From the NCBI GenBank assembly GCA_020637365.1, contig JACJWE010000002.1, forward strand, positions 992,001 through 1,056,000: a DNA stretch of 64,000 bases. Direction: 5' to 3'. Below the pieces are notes generated by a model, which made no database searches, had not been told where the DNA came from, and saw nothing but the letters and a program-made list of their open reading frames with translations. Positions within the stretch are counted from its first letter, which is position 1. Each line of letters starts with the position of its first letter. The DNA is from Acidimicrobiia bacterium (GTDB lineage Bacteria; Actinomycetota; Acidimicrobiia; IMCC26256; JAGNEX01). The position numbers and the translations under genes are program-made. Shown piece after piece: positions 52,254-60,662 of the stretch.

Positions 52254-53804
52254 TTAGCTGTCGGCAGTACAGATCGCTTCCAGAAGCGCATCGACGTCGG
52301 GTCGGTCGGCGATAGCGTCGACATGGAATCCGGCGGCGTGCGCACCCTGAGACGTGCTGGTGCCCAGGGCGATCACCCGCACATCGGGGGTGATGACTTC
52401 GGAAGGGCGGCGGCCGAAGAGCTCGTCCCAACCGCCAGCCAACGAACGAGCGGTGGACCCGGCGGTCAAGATGAGCGCGTCGAGCTGGTCGGGTTCGGTG
52501 AGCGAACGCGGCCACTCGCTTACCGGCACCGGCCGGGTGGCGTAGCAAGCGATAGCGCGCACATCTCTGTCGGCATCGGTGAGCAGCTGAACGATCTCGG
52601 GTGAACCCCGTTCAGCGCGGGGCAGCCAGATGGTCGCGCCCTGGTCGGTCTCTGCGATCAACGCCTCGGCGAGGGACGTTCCCGTCGGTGTCGGAGCCAC
52701 GACGTCGGGCAACAGACCAAAGCGACCGAGGCTGCGTGCAGTGGTTTCCCCGATGGCGGCGATCCGGTGTCCGTGCAGTGCTCGGGCGTCCAGGCCGTGG
52801 GAGGTAAGTGCGCCGTCGACGAACGCCGAAACGCCGCGACTACTCGTGAAAGCAATCCAATCGACTGCCCGTCCGATGGGCTCCTCGCCTCCCGTGTGGT
52901 AGCGGGCGGCGATATCGGGAAAGGAGGGCAAGGGAAGCGGGACAATTCGTGTCACCCCCTGATCGAGCACGTCTGCGCCGAGCTGCCGCAACCCATCGGC
53001 GAGCGCAGTCTCGCCACCGGCAGGACGGGGCATGGCGATCTTCAGACCGAACAGCGGTCGGTGCTCAAACCATGGTGTGGCCTCGTCGACGACTGGACCG
53101 ATGACGATCACCGCTGGCGACGTCACACCAACATCGCCACCAGACCCCGTGGGACCCAAGCGTTGATGGAGTTCGCCGAGGGACCAGCGAAGGACCGACT
53201 GTTCGCTGCGCGTGGCCCACATCACCGCTGCGACCGGTGTGTCAGGACCCATACCCCCGCGGATCAGGCCGCCGGTGATCGACCCCAGTTGTCGTACGCC
53301 CATCAGAACGACCAGCGTTCCGCCATGAGCACCGAGGGCGGCCCAATCGACGCCTGGGGCCGACACGAAACGGTGTCCGGTGACAATCGTCACCATCGGG
53401 CTGATGGAACGGTGGGTAACCGGGATACCCGCATAGGCGGGCGCAGCAAATGCCGAGGAGATTCCGGGCACCAGTTCGAAGTCGATCCCCGCTGCTTTGA
53501 GGGCTTGTGCCTCTTCTGCGCCGCGTCCGAAGACGAAAGGATCACCGCCTTTGAGGCGCACGACGCTGCATCCCGTCGAACCGTGTTCGACGAGGAGCTC
53601 GTTGATCCGATCCTGCGGGGTTGCGAGGCCATCGGGGTTCTTGCCAACGTAGATCTTGTGAGCGGTTGCGGGTGCGAGCGCCAAAATCTGGCGGGGAACC
53701 AATCGGTCGTAGATCAACACGTCGCATCGCTCAAGACGCTGTTTCGCTTTGATTGTCAACAGGCCCACATCGCCTGGACCCGCTCCCACGATCGAGACGG
53801 GCAT
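52254..53804 (-). CDS. cobA-hemD: Fused uroporphyrinogen-III C-methyltransferase and uroporphyrinogen-III synthase
   Basis: A two-domain protein of 516 residues. Residues 1-250 are the SAM uroporphyrin-III methyltransferase (SIVGAGPGDVGLLTIKAKQ at the N-terminus, RLKGGDPFVFGRGAEE near 82, GIPVTHR near 125), which starts siroheme or cobalamin synthesis. Residues about 265-515 are HemD (LADGLRQLGADVL, DWIAFTSSRGVSAF and LDALILTAGSTA), which closes the tetrapyrrole ring. The fusion is common in actinobacteria. The start overlaps the hemC stop by one base, so the genes are coupled. Confidence 0.95.
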   Translation of the reverse strand: MPVSIVGAGPGDVGLLTIKAKQRLERCDVLIYDRLVPRQILALAPATAHKIYVGKNPDGLATPQDRINELLVEHGSTGCSVVRLKGGDPFVFGRGAEEAQALKAAGIDFELVPGISSAFAAPAYAGIPVTHRSISPMVTIVTGHRFVSAPGVDWAALGAHGGTLVVLMGVRQLGSITGGLIRGGMGPDTPVAAVMWATRSEQSVLRWSLGELHQRLGPTGSGGDVGVTSPAVIVIGPVVDEATPWFEHRPLFGLKIAMPRPAGGETALADGLRQLGADVLDQGVTRIVPLPLPSFPDIAARYHTGGEEPIGRAVDWIAFTSSRGVSAFVDGALTSHGLDARALHGHRIAAIGETTARSLGRFGLLPDVVAPTPTGTSLAEALIAETDQGATIWLPRAERGSPEIVQLLTDADRDVRAIACYATRPVPVSEWPRSLTEPDQLDALILTAGSTARSLAGGWDELFGRRPSEVITPDVRVIALGTSTSQGAHAAGFHVDAIADRPDVDALLEAICTADS

Positions 53805-54685
53805 TAGGTCGGTCCTTCGATCAGGCTGCGTAGTTGCTGATCGAGTCGGGTCGCCAGTTCATGCCCCAATTCGTTCGGAGCGGAACCGCACACGGTCGCA
53901 CGCACCGAGCGGCCCGTGTCGAGGTCACCCAGAAACCCGGTTACCTCGATGCGGCTGCCAACGACGGTGGCATAGGCGCCGAGCGGATATTCGCAACCAC
54001 CGCCGAGGGCGCGGAGCATGGATCGTTCCGTTTCGACGGCGGTGCGGATGTCGGGTCGGTCAAGGTGTTGCAGGCTCGACAGAGTCCGTTGATCATCGGT
54101 ACGGCATTCGACTGCAAGGGCGCCCTGCCCGACCTGGGGCACCATCACGTCCAGGTCGAAGGTCTGGGCGATGTGTTCTTGCCATCCGAGCCGTTGAAAC
54201 GCTGCGGTTCCAACCACGATTGCGTCCACCGTCGATGCCTTTGAGAGCCGGGTTGCCATATTCCCCCGAAGCTCGACGAAGGAAAGGTCGGGGCGGCGCA
54301 GGGCCAACTGCATCCGGCGGCGCACCGAACCGGTCGCGATCGTACCGCCGGGCGGTATGTCGGTGAGCGGTAAACCGACGATGGAGTCCCACGGCGAATC
54401 CCGGAACGGGTAGGCAGCGATGGTCAGTCCGCTCGGTCCGGTGCCCGGTAAGTCCTTGGCGGAGTGCACGGCTAGGTCGGCGCGACCCTCCAGCACGCAG
54501 TTCTGTACCTCGTTGACGAACAGGCCAGTACCGCCGATTTCGTGGAGCGGTGAGGTCAGGTCGCGGTCGCCTGCAGTAGACACGATGACCAGTTCAACGG
54601 CGTCGTCTAACCGGTCGCCAACCCAGCGGGCCTGCCAGGTCGCCAAGTCACTACCTCGGGTCGCAATGCGGATCATCAGAGCCAC
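53804..54685 (-). CDS. hemC: Hydroxymethylbilane synthase (porphobilinogen deaminase)
   Basis: HemC polymerises four porphobilinogens. The start may be the ATG at 54685 or, more like the family, ATG 54676 (IRIATRGSDLATWQARWV follows). The conserved cofactor Cys is in ALGGGCEYPLGAYA near residue 240; the substrate-binding RRRMQLALRRPDL near 130 and VPQVGQGALAVECR near 190 are present. It lies between hemA and cobA-hemD on the minus strand. Confidence 0.96.
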   Translation of the reverse strand: MALMIRIATRGSDLATWQARWVGDRLDDAVELVIVSTAGDRDLTSPLHEIGGTGLFVNEVQNCVLEGRADLAVHSAKDLPGTGPSGLTIAAYPFRDSPWDSIVGLPLTDIPPGGTIATGSVRRRMQLALRRPDLSFVELRGNMATRLSKASTVDAIVVGTAAFQRLGWQEHIAQTFDLDVMVPQVGQGALAVECRTDDQRTLSSLQHLDRPDIRTAVETERSMLRALGGGCEYPLGAYATVVGSRIEVTGFLGDLDTGRSVRATVCGSAPNELGHELATRLDQQLRSLIEGPT

Positions 54686-54745
54686 CGTTTCTGTTGTGAC
54701 CGGAGCGGACCGTCGCGGGCCGACGCCCGACCAGTACCCAGTACG

Positions 54746-56005
54746 TCAGAGTTCGTATAAGCGAGCGACCAAATCCGTTGTCAGGGGTCCGTCTGACTGA
54801 TTGGCCGACATTTTGAGGGCCATGGTCGGCTGGTGCAGCAGTTTGTTCACCAGGCTTTTGGTGATGCTGTCGACGAGTTCTTGTACCTCGGGGTCGAGGC
54901 CCTCGAGTCGCCCGCGGTACCGAACGAGTTCAGCCTGCCGGATCTGTTCGACCCGTCGTCTCATCTCGGCGATGAGCGGTGCGACCTCGCGATGTGCGCG
55001 TTCGCTGCGTTCACGCTCTACTTCGTGATCGACGATTTCGAGCACGGTCGACAGCTCTTGGCGTCGTTGATCCAGCGAGGATTCGACGAAGGTCTTGCAG
55101 TCCTCCATGTCCATGCGAGTGACGCCGGGAACGAGGCCTGCATCGGGAGCGACGTCGCGCGGCATAGCGAGGTCGATGATCAACAGCGGCCGTCCCGGGC
55201 GCAACGACATGATCATCTCAAGGTCGTCGCGGTCGAGCATGACGTGGTCAGCGCCCGTCGAAGTCAACAGAATGTCCGCGTCGTGGAGAGCGTCGGGTAA
55301 CTCCTCGATCGGGCGATGACGACCGCCTACCTGAGCGGCGAGATCCGCTGCGGCGAGCGGTGATCTGTTCACCACGACGACATCGTGGACGCCAGAGCTC
55401 GCCATCGCCGTCGCCATGCGCATGCCGATCTCACCCGCTCCGAGGAGCACGACCGTCTTGTCGCTCAGGTTGCCAAGCGTCTCGGCGGCCATGGCGACGG
55501 CGACCGAGGACAGCGATGCAAAGCCTTCGCCGATTTTGGTTTCGGTTCGGGCGCGGCGCCCCACCTCTTGGGCGTGTCGGAACAGTCGGCCGAGCTGGTG
55601 ACGGGATGTGCCTGCCTCGTGTGCGCGCAGCGCAGCGTTTCGGACCTGTCCCAGAATCTCGGTCTCGCCGAGCACGATCGACAAGGTTCCTGCTGCGACC
55701 TGAAAGAGGTGTCGGGCGGCGGTGTCGTCGTGGTAGGTGTAGAGGTGCTCGGATAGTGTCTCACGGTCGAGACCAGACCACTCGCCCAGAAAGTCGGTGA
55801 TCTCATCGACGGCGTCGTGAAACCGTGTTGCCTGGACGTAGCACTCGGTGCGGTTGCAGGTGGCGAGAACGACCGTTTCGCTGATGTGTGGCTTGAGTGA
55901 AAGCTGATGAAGCGCTTTTTCGAGGTCGGTGCTTGGGATTGACGTGCGCTCCAAAATCGCGAGCGGTGCTGTTCGGTGGCTTACGCCGACGACCACAAGC
56001 GACAT
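54746..56005 (-). CDS. hemA: Glutamyl-tRNA reductase
   Basis: HemA makes glutamate-1-semialdehyde from glutamyl-tRNA, the first and usually regulated step. The 419-residue product from ATG 56005 (AGGAAGG upstream) has the catalytic Cys in VLATCNRTECYV near residue 50, the VGVSHRTAPL start, LGETEILGQVR near 113, and the NADPH motif VVLLGAGEIGMRMATAM near 185. A C-terminal helical dimerisation domain follows. It opens the heme operon; a short direct repeat lies in its leader. Confidence 0.97.
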   Translation of the reverse strand: MSLVVVGVSHRTAPLAILERTSIPSTDLEKALHQLSLKPHISETVVLATCNRTECYVQATRFHDAVDEITDFLGEWSGLDRETLSEHLYTYHDDTAARHLFQVAAGTLSIVLGETEILGQVRNAALRAHEAGTSRHQLGRLFRHAQEVGRRARTETKIGEGFASLSSVAVAMAAETLGNLSDKTVVLLGAGEIGMRMATAMASSGVHDVVVVNRSPLAAADLAAQVGGRHRPIEELPDALHDADILLTSTGADHVMLDRDDLEMIMSLRPGRPLLIIDLAMPRDVAPDAGLVPGVTRMDMEDCKTFVESSLDQRRQELSTVLEIVDHEVERERSERAHREVAPLIAEMRRRVEQIRQAELVRYRGRLEGLDPEVQELVDSITKSLVNKLLHQPTMALKMSANQSDGPLTTDLVARLYEL

Positions 56006-56015
56006 CGCTTACCTT

Positions 56016-56048
56016 CCTGTATAGGAGATCTGCCCTGTAGAGGAGATC
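56016..56048 (-). repeat. Tandem imperfect direct repeat in the hemA leader
   Basis: CCTGTATAGGAGATC (56016-56030) is repeated with one change as CCTGTAGAGGAGATC (56034-56048), three bases apart. It lies 10-45 bases upstream of the minus-strand hemA start in the hemA-rsgA divergent gap, where a transcription factor or leader element could act. Confidence 0.6.
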
Positions 56049-56213
56049 GGTTGGCACCACAGATCGGCCAGCTGTCTGCTCTGTGCGCCCTTGGTGGGGC
56101 GGCCTACCCCGGTCACCGCTCGCTCGTTCGGGCTCGCTGGTTCGGGTTGGCTGGTCAACGCGGTCGAACTGGGCGTTGACGCGAGCGTCATCGTCTCGCA
56201 TGGCGATGCTGAG

Positions 56214-57410
56214 ATGCCAAACGCACAGTCGATATTTCGTGAAAGCTTGCCCTACTGTGAGGTGGTGTTTGGATCAGCATCTCTTGTGACCTACGGGTGG
56301 AACTCGCACTGGGCCGCGGCTGTCGATCACATTGCCCCCCGGCTCGCCGAGCCAGATACTGCCAAGGTCGCTCATGTCCAACGGATGGTCGGACGGGTGA
56401 CACGCCAGGACCGTGGCTGGGTGTCGGTTATCACCAGCGATGGGCAGGTCCGCGTACTGAGCACCGAGGCTGTGGCGGGTGATTGGGTGCTCTGCGACGC
56501 GGATCAGGTCACCGATGTGCTCCCTCGCATGTCGCAGCTGATTCGGCATTCCCAGCGACGACTCGACGATTCTCAGATCCTTGCCGCCAACATGGACGAG
56601 GTCGCGATCGTGCTCGGAATGGACAAGGACGTCAACGCTCGTCGTTTGGAACGTTTCTTGGTGATGGCATGGGAGTCAGACGCTGAGCCGCTCGTGGTAC
56701 TGAACAAGATTGACGTTGTCGAGGAGCCGCATCGACTGCTCGACTGGGTTCGAACGCTCGCTCCGAAGGTCGATGTCATCGCTGTCAGTGCCGAATATGG
56801 AATCGGCCTCGATGAGTTGGCGCACCGCCTGCACGGCTCGCATCGGACGATGGCGCTCATCGGTGAGAGCGGCGTTGGAAAGTCGACGATTTGCAACGCG
56901 TTACTCGGCTCAGAAGTGCAGTCGACTCAAACCGTGCGGACCGGCGATGCAAAAGGGCGTCACACCACGACCACACGCGAACTCTTGGTATTGCCTTCTG
57001 GCGGAATCTTGATGGATACCCCCGGGGTGCGATCGGTGGGATTATGGGGTGCATCGGTCGGCGTCGAGCGAGCGTTCTCCGACCTGTTTGCACTGTCCGA
57101 ACACTGCAAATTTCGGGATTGTTCACACGATGGAGCACCGGGTTGCGCGGTAGCGGCCGCAGTCGACGACGGTCGGATCGCTGCTGAGCGAGTCGATGGC
57201 TGGGGTCGGATCGTCAGCGAGATGGACGACGCCGCACAACGCTTTGGGGCTTGGGACCAGCGTCCTCACCGTCGGCCGCGCTTAACAGAACGGTTCGGCC
57301 AGGCCTCATTGCTAATCGGCATTGTTATTCGGCCATGCCGAGACGTTCCAGGAGTTTGCGACGTGCCGCCGCCCGGTCGCCGCATCTCAACTGGTCGACG
57401 ACGTCGGTAG
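56214..57410 (+). CDS. rsgA: Ribosome small-subunit-dependent GTPase RsgA
   Basis: RsgA is a circularly permuted GTPase that helps 30S maturation. The start is probably ATG 56214 (PNAQSIFRESLPYC follows). An N-terminal OB fold (RMVGRVTRQDRGWVSVI near residue 60) precedes the GTPase, in the order G4 VLNKIDVV (near 163), G1 GESGVGKST (near 222), G3 DTPG (near 270). The C-terminal zinc region has C346-like residues in HCKFRDCSHDGAPGCAVAAA. The last 60 residues, beyond QRFGAWDQR, look atypical and overlap the 3' end of the convergent precorrin-2 dehydrogenase gene by 86 bases, so the true end may be earlier. Confidence 0.9.
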   Translation: MPNAQSIFRESLPYCEVVFGSASLVTYGWNSHWAAAVDHIAPRLAEPDTAKVAHVQRMVGRVTRQDRGWVSVITSDGQVRVLSTEAVAGDWVLCDADQVTDVLPRMSQLIRHSQRRLDDSQILAANMDEVAIVLGMDKDVNARRLERFLVMAWESDAEPLVVLNKIDVVEEPHRLLDWVRTLAPKVDVIAVSAEYGIGLDELAHRLHGSHRTMALIGESGVGKSTICNALLGSEVQSTQTVRTGDAKGRHTTTTRELLVLPSGGILMDTPGVRSVGLWGASVGVERAFSDLFALSEHCKFRDCSHDGAPGCAVAAAVDDGRIAAERVDGWGRIVSEMDDAAQRFGAWDQRPHRRPRLTERFGQASLLIGIVIRPCRDVPGVCDVPPPGRRISTGRRRR

Positions 57411-57951
57411 CGAGGACGTCCTGCCAATCGAACCCTTCGGTCGATAAACCGCGCTCATGGATGTGGGCCCGAATCTCTGCGACGAGATCGACGAGGAGCC
57501 CATAGGCAGGGTCGATCCGTGCGCCGATCTGGGTTCTGACCCAAGTGGCCACGGCTGGGGCTCGTCCGCTGCTGCCCACCGCCACGACGAGGTCACCGCG
57601 TCGAAGGATCGACAGCAGGGTGACGCTGCAGTTCGCCGGATCATCAGCGCTGTTCACCCAGATTTGGTTGGCCTCGCCGTACGCGAATACCCAAGCGTCG
57701 ATCTCCGGGTCGCCGGTCGCGGTCACGATCAGCCACGCCGCTTCAAAGTCAGATTCGACAGCGTGACGCCGATGCCAGGTGATGGTTCCCGATGCCGCGA
57801 GCGACGTCACCGTGTCGGTGGCGCCTGGGGCGACGACGACGATGTCGGCGTTGCGTTCGAGAAGTTGTCGGATCTTGCGGGTTGCGATCGGGCCAGCTCC
57901 GACGACCACCACACGCCGCCCATCGAGTCGAAGGTCCACCGGGAATCCCAT
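57325..57951 (-). CDS. Precorrin-2 dehydrogenase / siroheme ferrochelatase (CysG N-terminal type)
   Basis: Starts at ATG 57951 (GFPVDLRLDGRRVVVVGAG follows); ATG 57960 is possible. It has the NAD-binding VVVVGAGPIATRKIRQLLE near residue 15-32, and the family's VNSADDPANCSVTLLSILRRGDLVVAVGSSGRAPA (in parts) near 98-130, followed by a helical C-terminus. It oxidises precorrin-2 to sirohydrochlorin and, as in Met8p or CysG, may insert iron. The methyltransferase partner is the CobA part of the fusion at 52254-53804. It stands between rex and hemA and follows rex in the same direction. Confidence 0.92.
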   Translation of the reverse strand: MGFPVDLRLDGRRVVVVGAGPIATRKIRQLLERNADIVVVAPGATDTVTSLAASGTITWHRRHAVESDFEAAWLIVTATGDPEIDAWVFAYGEANQIWVNSADDPANCSVTLLSILRRGDLVVAVGSSGRAPAVATWVRTQIGARIDPAYGLLVDLVAEIRAHIHERGLSTEGFDWQDVLATDVVDQLRCGDRAAARRKLLERLGMAE

Positions 57952-57971
57952 GGGGAACACGTTAATGAAGA

Positions 57972-57996
57972 CCTAGACACCCCTGGGGTGTCTAGG
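57972..57996. promoter_or_regulatory. Perfect 12-bp inverted repeat before the precorrin-2 dehydrogenase gene
   Basis: CCTAGACACCCC (57972-57983) and GGGGTGTCTAGG (57985-57996) are perfect reverse complements around a single T. It lies in the 61-base gap between the rex stop and the following start codon. There is no T tract on the minus side, so it is an RNA hairpin or operator rather than an obvious intrinsic terminator. Confidence 0.75.
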
Positions 57997-58012
57997 GACG
58001 TTCTTTGGCGCC

Positions 58013-58762
58013 TTACTGATCCGCCGGGACGCCCCCACCGTTTACGGTGTCGGACGTGTCGAGATCGACCTGACCGTGGTGCTGGTAGAAGCTCAAGATC
58101 TGGAGCTCGGTGGCGAGATCTGCCTTGCGGACAAGTACCCCGGCGGGGACGTCCAAGATTGCCGGGGCAAGGTTCATAATCGACAACACGCCGGCTTCGA
58201 CCAGGCGGTCGGCAACCTGTTGAGCTGCATGCGCGGGTGTCGCGAGGATCGAAATGCGGATATCGCGTTCGGCGACGATCGAGTCGAGGTCGTCGATCGA
58301 TTCGATCGTGAGCTTGCCCACGTTCGTGCCGATCTTGAGGGGATCGCTGTCGACCAACGCGCTGATCTCGAAATCGTTCGAGCGGAATCCTTCGTACTGC
58401 GACAACGCTCGTCCGAGGTTTCCGGCGCCGACGACGATCACACGCCACGTTTCATTCAGTCCCAACTCGCTGCGGATCAACCGGAGCAATTGGGGGACCT
58501 CATAACCGACGCCTCGGGTCCCGTAGGACCCGAGGCGTGACAAGTCTTTTCTGACCTGCGCTGCGCTGACGTGCGCAAGCTCGGCAATCCGTTCCGATGA
58601 AACCGTCGTCGTACGGTCTGCGGCCACCGCCAGCAGGGACCGGTAGTACAGCGGGAGCCGTGAAACCGTGGCCTCCGGGATGCGGCGACCCACTCGTCCA
58701 TCCGCTCTGGGTGCGTCGGTTGACGCTTCTGGACGTTCGGAGCTGTACGACGGTTCAGGCAC
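58013..58762 (-). CDS. rex: Redox-sensing transcriptional repressor Rex
   Basis: The 249-residue product has a disordered N-terminus (about 1-27), a winged helix (EATVSRLPLYYRSLLAVA, ELAHVSAAQVRKDLSRLGSYG near residue 65-85), and a Rossmann NADH-binding domain (VIVVGAGNLGRALSQY near 108-123). It represses respiratory and anaerobic genes when NAD+ is high and releases DNA on NADH binding. Its N-terminus is separated from the stop of the upstream cupredoxin gene by three bases, so it shares that promoter. No ROP-box (TTGTGN8CACAA) is visible in this window. Confidence 0.96.
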   Translation of the reverse strand: MPEPSYSSERPEASTDAPRADGRVGRRIPEATVSRLPLYYRSLLAVAADRTTTVSSERIAELAHVSAAQVRKDLSRLGSYGTRGVGYEVPQLLRLIRSELGLNETWRVIVVGAGNLGRALSQYEGFRSNDFEISALVDSDPLKIGTNVGKLTIESIDDLDSIVAERDIRISILATPAHAAQQVADRLVEAGVLSIMNLAPAILDVPAGVLVRKADLATELQILSFYQHHGQVDLDTSDTVNGGGVPADQ

Positions 58763-58765
58763 GGG

Positions 58766-59134
58766 CTACTCGACGGTGATGGTCCCCTTCATGTCGGGGT
58801 AGAGCAAATCTGTGTACTCAACGGTACCCGGTTCGTCGAGCGTCACTTCGTACGTGGTCCGGAGACGGTTGCCCGAATCGTCGAACTCGCCGTTTGTGGC
58901 ATGGACGTTGTGCGGAATCTGACCGTCGTCGAATTTGAAGGTGACGGTCCCGCCAGCAGCGATCGTGACGTCGGCAGGGTCAAAGGCGTTGTCCGCGATG
59001 ACGATCTCGGCTGTCATGGGCGCGGTCGACCCTTCGGAGGAGGGGTTGTCGGATTTGTCGTCACTGTCGGATGAGCAGCCGAACAAGGCCAGTGAGGTGA
59101 TGGCCAAGGCGGCGATAATGCGGCGAACCTTCAT
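58766..59134 (-). CDS. Cupredoxin-like lipoprotein
   Basis: Starts at ATG 59134 (MKVRRIIAALAITSLALFGC), with the lipobox Cys at residue 20. After a short Ser/Asp linker there is a plastocyanin-like fold of about 90 residues: AEIVIADNAFDPADVTIAAGGTVTFKF in parts, then IPHNVHA with the first copper His. The usual Cys-x-His-Met triad is replaced: TDLLYPDMKGTI ends the domain, with no Cys and one possible Met ligand. It may therefore bind copper loosely or not at all. It is the first gene in a cupredoxin-rex-precorrin-2 dehydrogenase unit. Confidence 0.85.
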   Translation of the reverse strand: MKVRRIIAALAITSLALFGCSSDSDDKSDNPSSEGSTAPMTAEIVIADNAFDPADVTIAAGGTVTFKFDDGQIPHNVHATNGEFDDSGNRLRTTYEVTLDEPGTVEYTDLLYPDMKGTITVE

Positions 59135-59303
59135 GAGAGAACTCCAGTTGGTGAATCGATGAAGCCAGCGGGAACTGGGCACACCAATGTTATGGAAGGC
59201 GTGACCCTTGAAGTTTTGTATTTTTCTGATGTCTCAGTAGCAGACGATGTCCTTGTTGGGGCACAGGCAGGCGTTTGGGCGGGGTCGAGCGAGCAGCATT
59301 CGA

Positions 59304-59327
59304 CGATGTTCCCAGCCGGTAACATCG
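59304..59327. promoter_or_regulatory. Inverted repeat in the acyl-CoA dehydrogenase promoter region
   Basis: CGATGTT (59304-59310) and AACATCG (59321-59327) form a perfect 7-bp inverted repeat around ten bases, 52 bases before the acyl-CoA dehydrogenase start and in a divergent gap with the cupredoxin gene. It may be an operator of a TetR-type lipid regulator; none is encoded nearby. Confidence 0.4.
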
Positions 59328-59378
59328 GGGTACTGGGGAAGACGTTGCCCAAATGGGGTACGTACACAACGAGGTCCA

Positions 59379-60584
59379 ATGAACGAAGTTTCTGACCAAC
59401 GCGCTCTTGTCGACGAAGCGATTGGCGAGCTCCTCACCGCTGCCGATCCGGCTACGACACCGACGATCGAATTTCGAGAACAGCAGTACGACCGGGGACT
59501 CGCCTGGGTCCATCACCCACTCGGGTATGGCGGGCTCGGCGTCGATGCTGAACTCCAGATCTATGTCAACCAACGACTGGCTGATGCTGGTTGTCCGCAG
59601 ATGCCGGCGGAGGCATTCTTTTTGCACCTCGCGGGGCCGACGATCATGGCCCACGGTGACGAAGAACAGCGCAAACGCTATCTCCGACCCATGTTCTCGG
59701 GTGAAGAAACCTGGTGTCAGCTTTTTTCCGAACCCGGTGCAGGATCGGATTTCGCCGGACTTGGTTGCCGAGCGGTCGAGGACGGTGAGGAGTGGATCGT
59801 CAACGGCCAAAAGGTCTGGAACACCCTTGCGCACCTGGCTAAATGGGGCATGTTGGTCACTCGTACCGACCCGGACCAGCCCAAACACCGCGGGATGACC
59901 TACTTCATCGTCGATATGGAGGCACAGGGTGTCGAGGTGCGACCGCTGCGACAGATCACCGGCGAGGCCGAGTTCAATGAGGTCTATCTGACCGATGTCC
60001 GAATTCCCGACGCGCTGCGGGTCGGTGACCGGGGCGATGGTTGGCGGGTGGCGCTGACCACGCTTATGAATGAGCGGGTCGCGATCGGTGGTGCCGTCGG
60101 CACTCCGGGACGCAACGTCGGGCCAATCGCCGACCTCCTCAACACCTGGCTGGCGATTCCAGAAGCTCAACGCGGTGCCGTCCAACGAGACCGTGTGGCG
60201 TCGCTGTACTGCCGTGCGGAGACATTGCGACTTCTGAACGTCCGGGCGAGGGAATCGATGCGATCAGGTATTCCGGGGCCCGAGGGCTCGATCGCCAAAC
60301 TCGCGTTGGCCGAACTGACCAAGTCGATCTACGAAACCTGCCTAGACCTTGAGGGAATGGCTTCGACCGTTGGATATGACTTCACATTCCGGCGTCCGGG
60401 TGAGCTTGATCTGACCGGTGCTGGCAGCGGCATACACCACGCCTTCTTGCGGGTGCGGGCCAACTCCATCGAGGGTGGAACATCAGAGATCATGCGCAAC
60501 ATCCTCGGTGAGCAGGTCCTCGGTCTGCCGGGTGAACCGCGCCTCGATAAAGGAGTGCCCTGGAAGGATGTCCCGCGAAACTAG
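59379..60584 (+). CDS. Acyl-CoA dehydrogenase
   Basis: Starts at ATG 59379 (GAGG at 59371-59374 upstream). The 401-residue flavoenzyme has LFSEPGAGSDFAGLGCRAV near residue 116, GEEWIVNGQKVWNTLAH near 137, and the C-terminal GIHHAFLRVRANSIEGGTSEIMRNILGEQVLG in parts near 346-388, typical of the family. The substrate chain cannot be assigned. It is a neighbour of ccr and methylmalonyl-CoA epimerase, which suggests that it may be an ethylmalonyl- or methylsuccinyl-CoA-type dehydrogenase; motif evidence alone cannot prove this. Confidence 0.94.
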   Translation: MNEVSDQRALVDEAIGELLTAADPATTPTIEFREQQYDRGLAWVHHPLGYGGLGVDAELQIYVNQRLADAGCPQMPAEAFFLHLAGPTIMAHGDEEQRKRYLRPMFSGEETWCQLFSEPGAGSDFAGLGCRAVEDGEEWIVNGQKVWNTLAHLAKWGMLVTRTDPDQPKHRGMTYFIVDMEAQGVEVRPLRQITGEAEFNEVYLTDVRIPDALRVGDRGDGWRVALTTLMNERVAIGGAVGTPGRNVGPIADLLNTWLAIPEAQRGAVQRDRVASLYCRAETLRLLNVRARESMRSGIPGPEGSIAKLALAELTKSIYETCLDLEGMASTVGYDFTFRRPGELDLTGAGSGIHHAFLRVRANSIEGGTSEIMRNILGEQVLGLPGEPRLDKGVPWKDVPRN

Positions 60585-60662
60585 CCGTGGGTACCGGTGG
60601 CGTCCCGTTCGCGGTCAGCGGATCGGGGCGCCTGTCGTTACCGGCAGGTAAGCTCCACGGCT

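Noticed and set aside
57972..57996. Standard intrinsic terminator
   Set aside because: Perfect stem, but the centre is a single base and no T run follows on the minus strand, so it is listed as a regulatory repeat instead.
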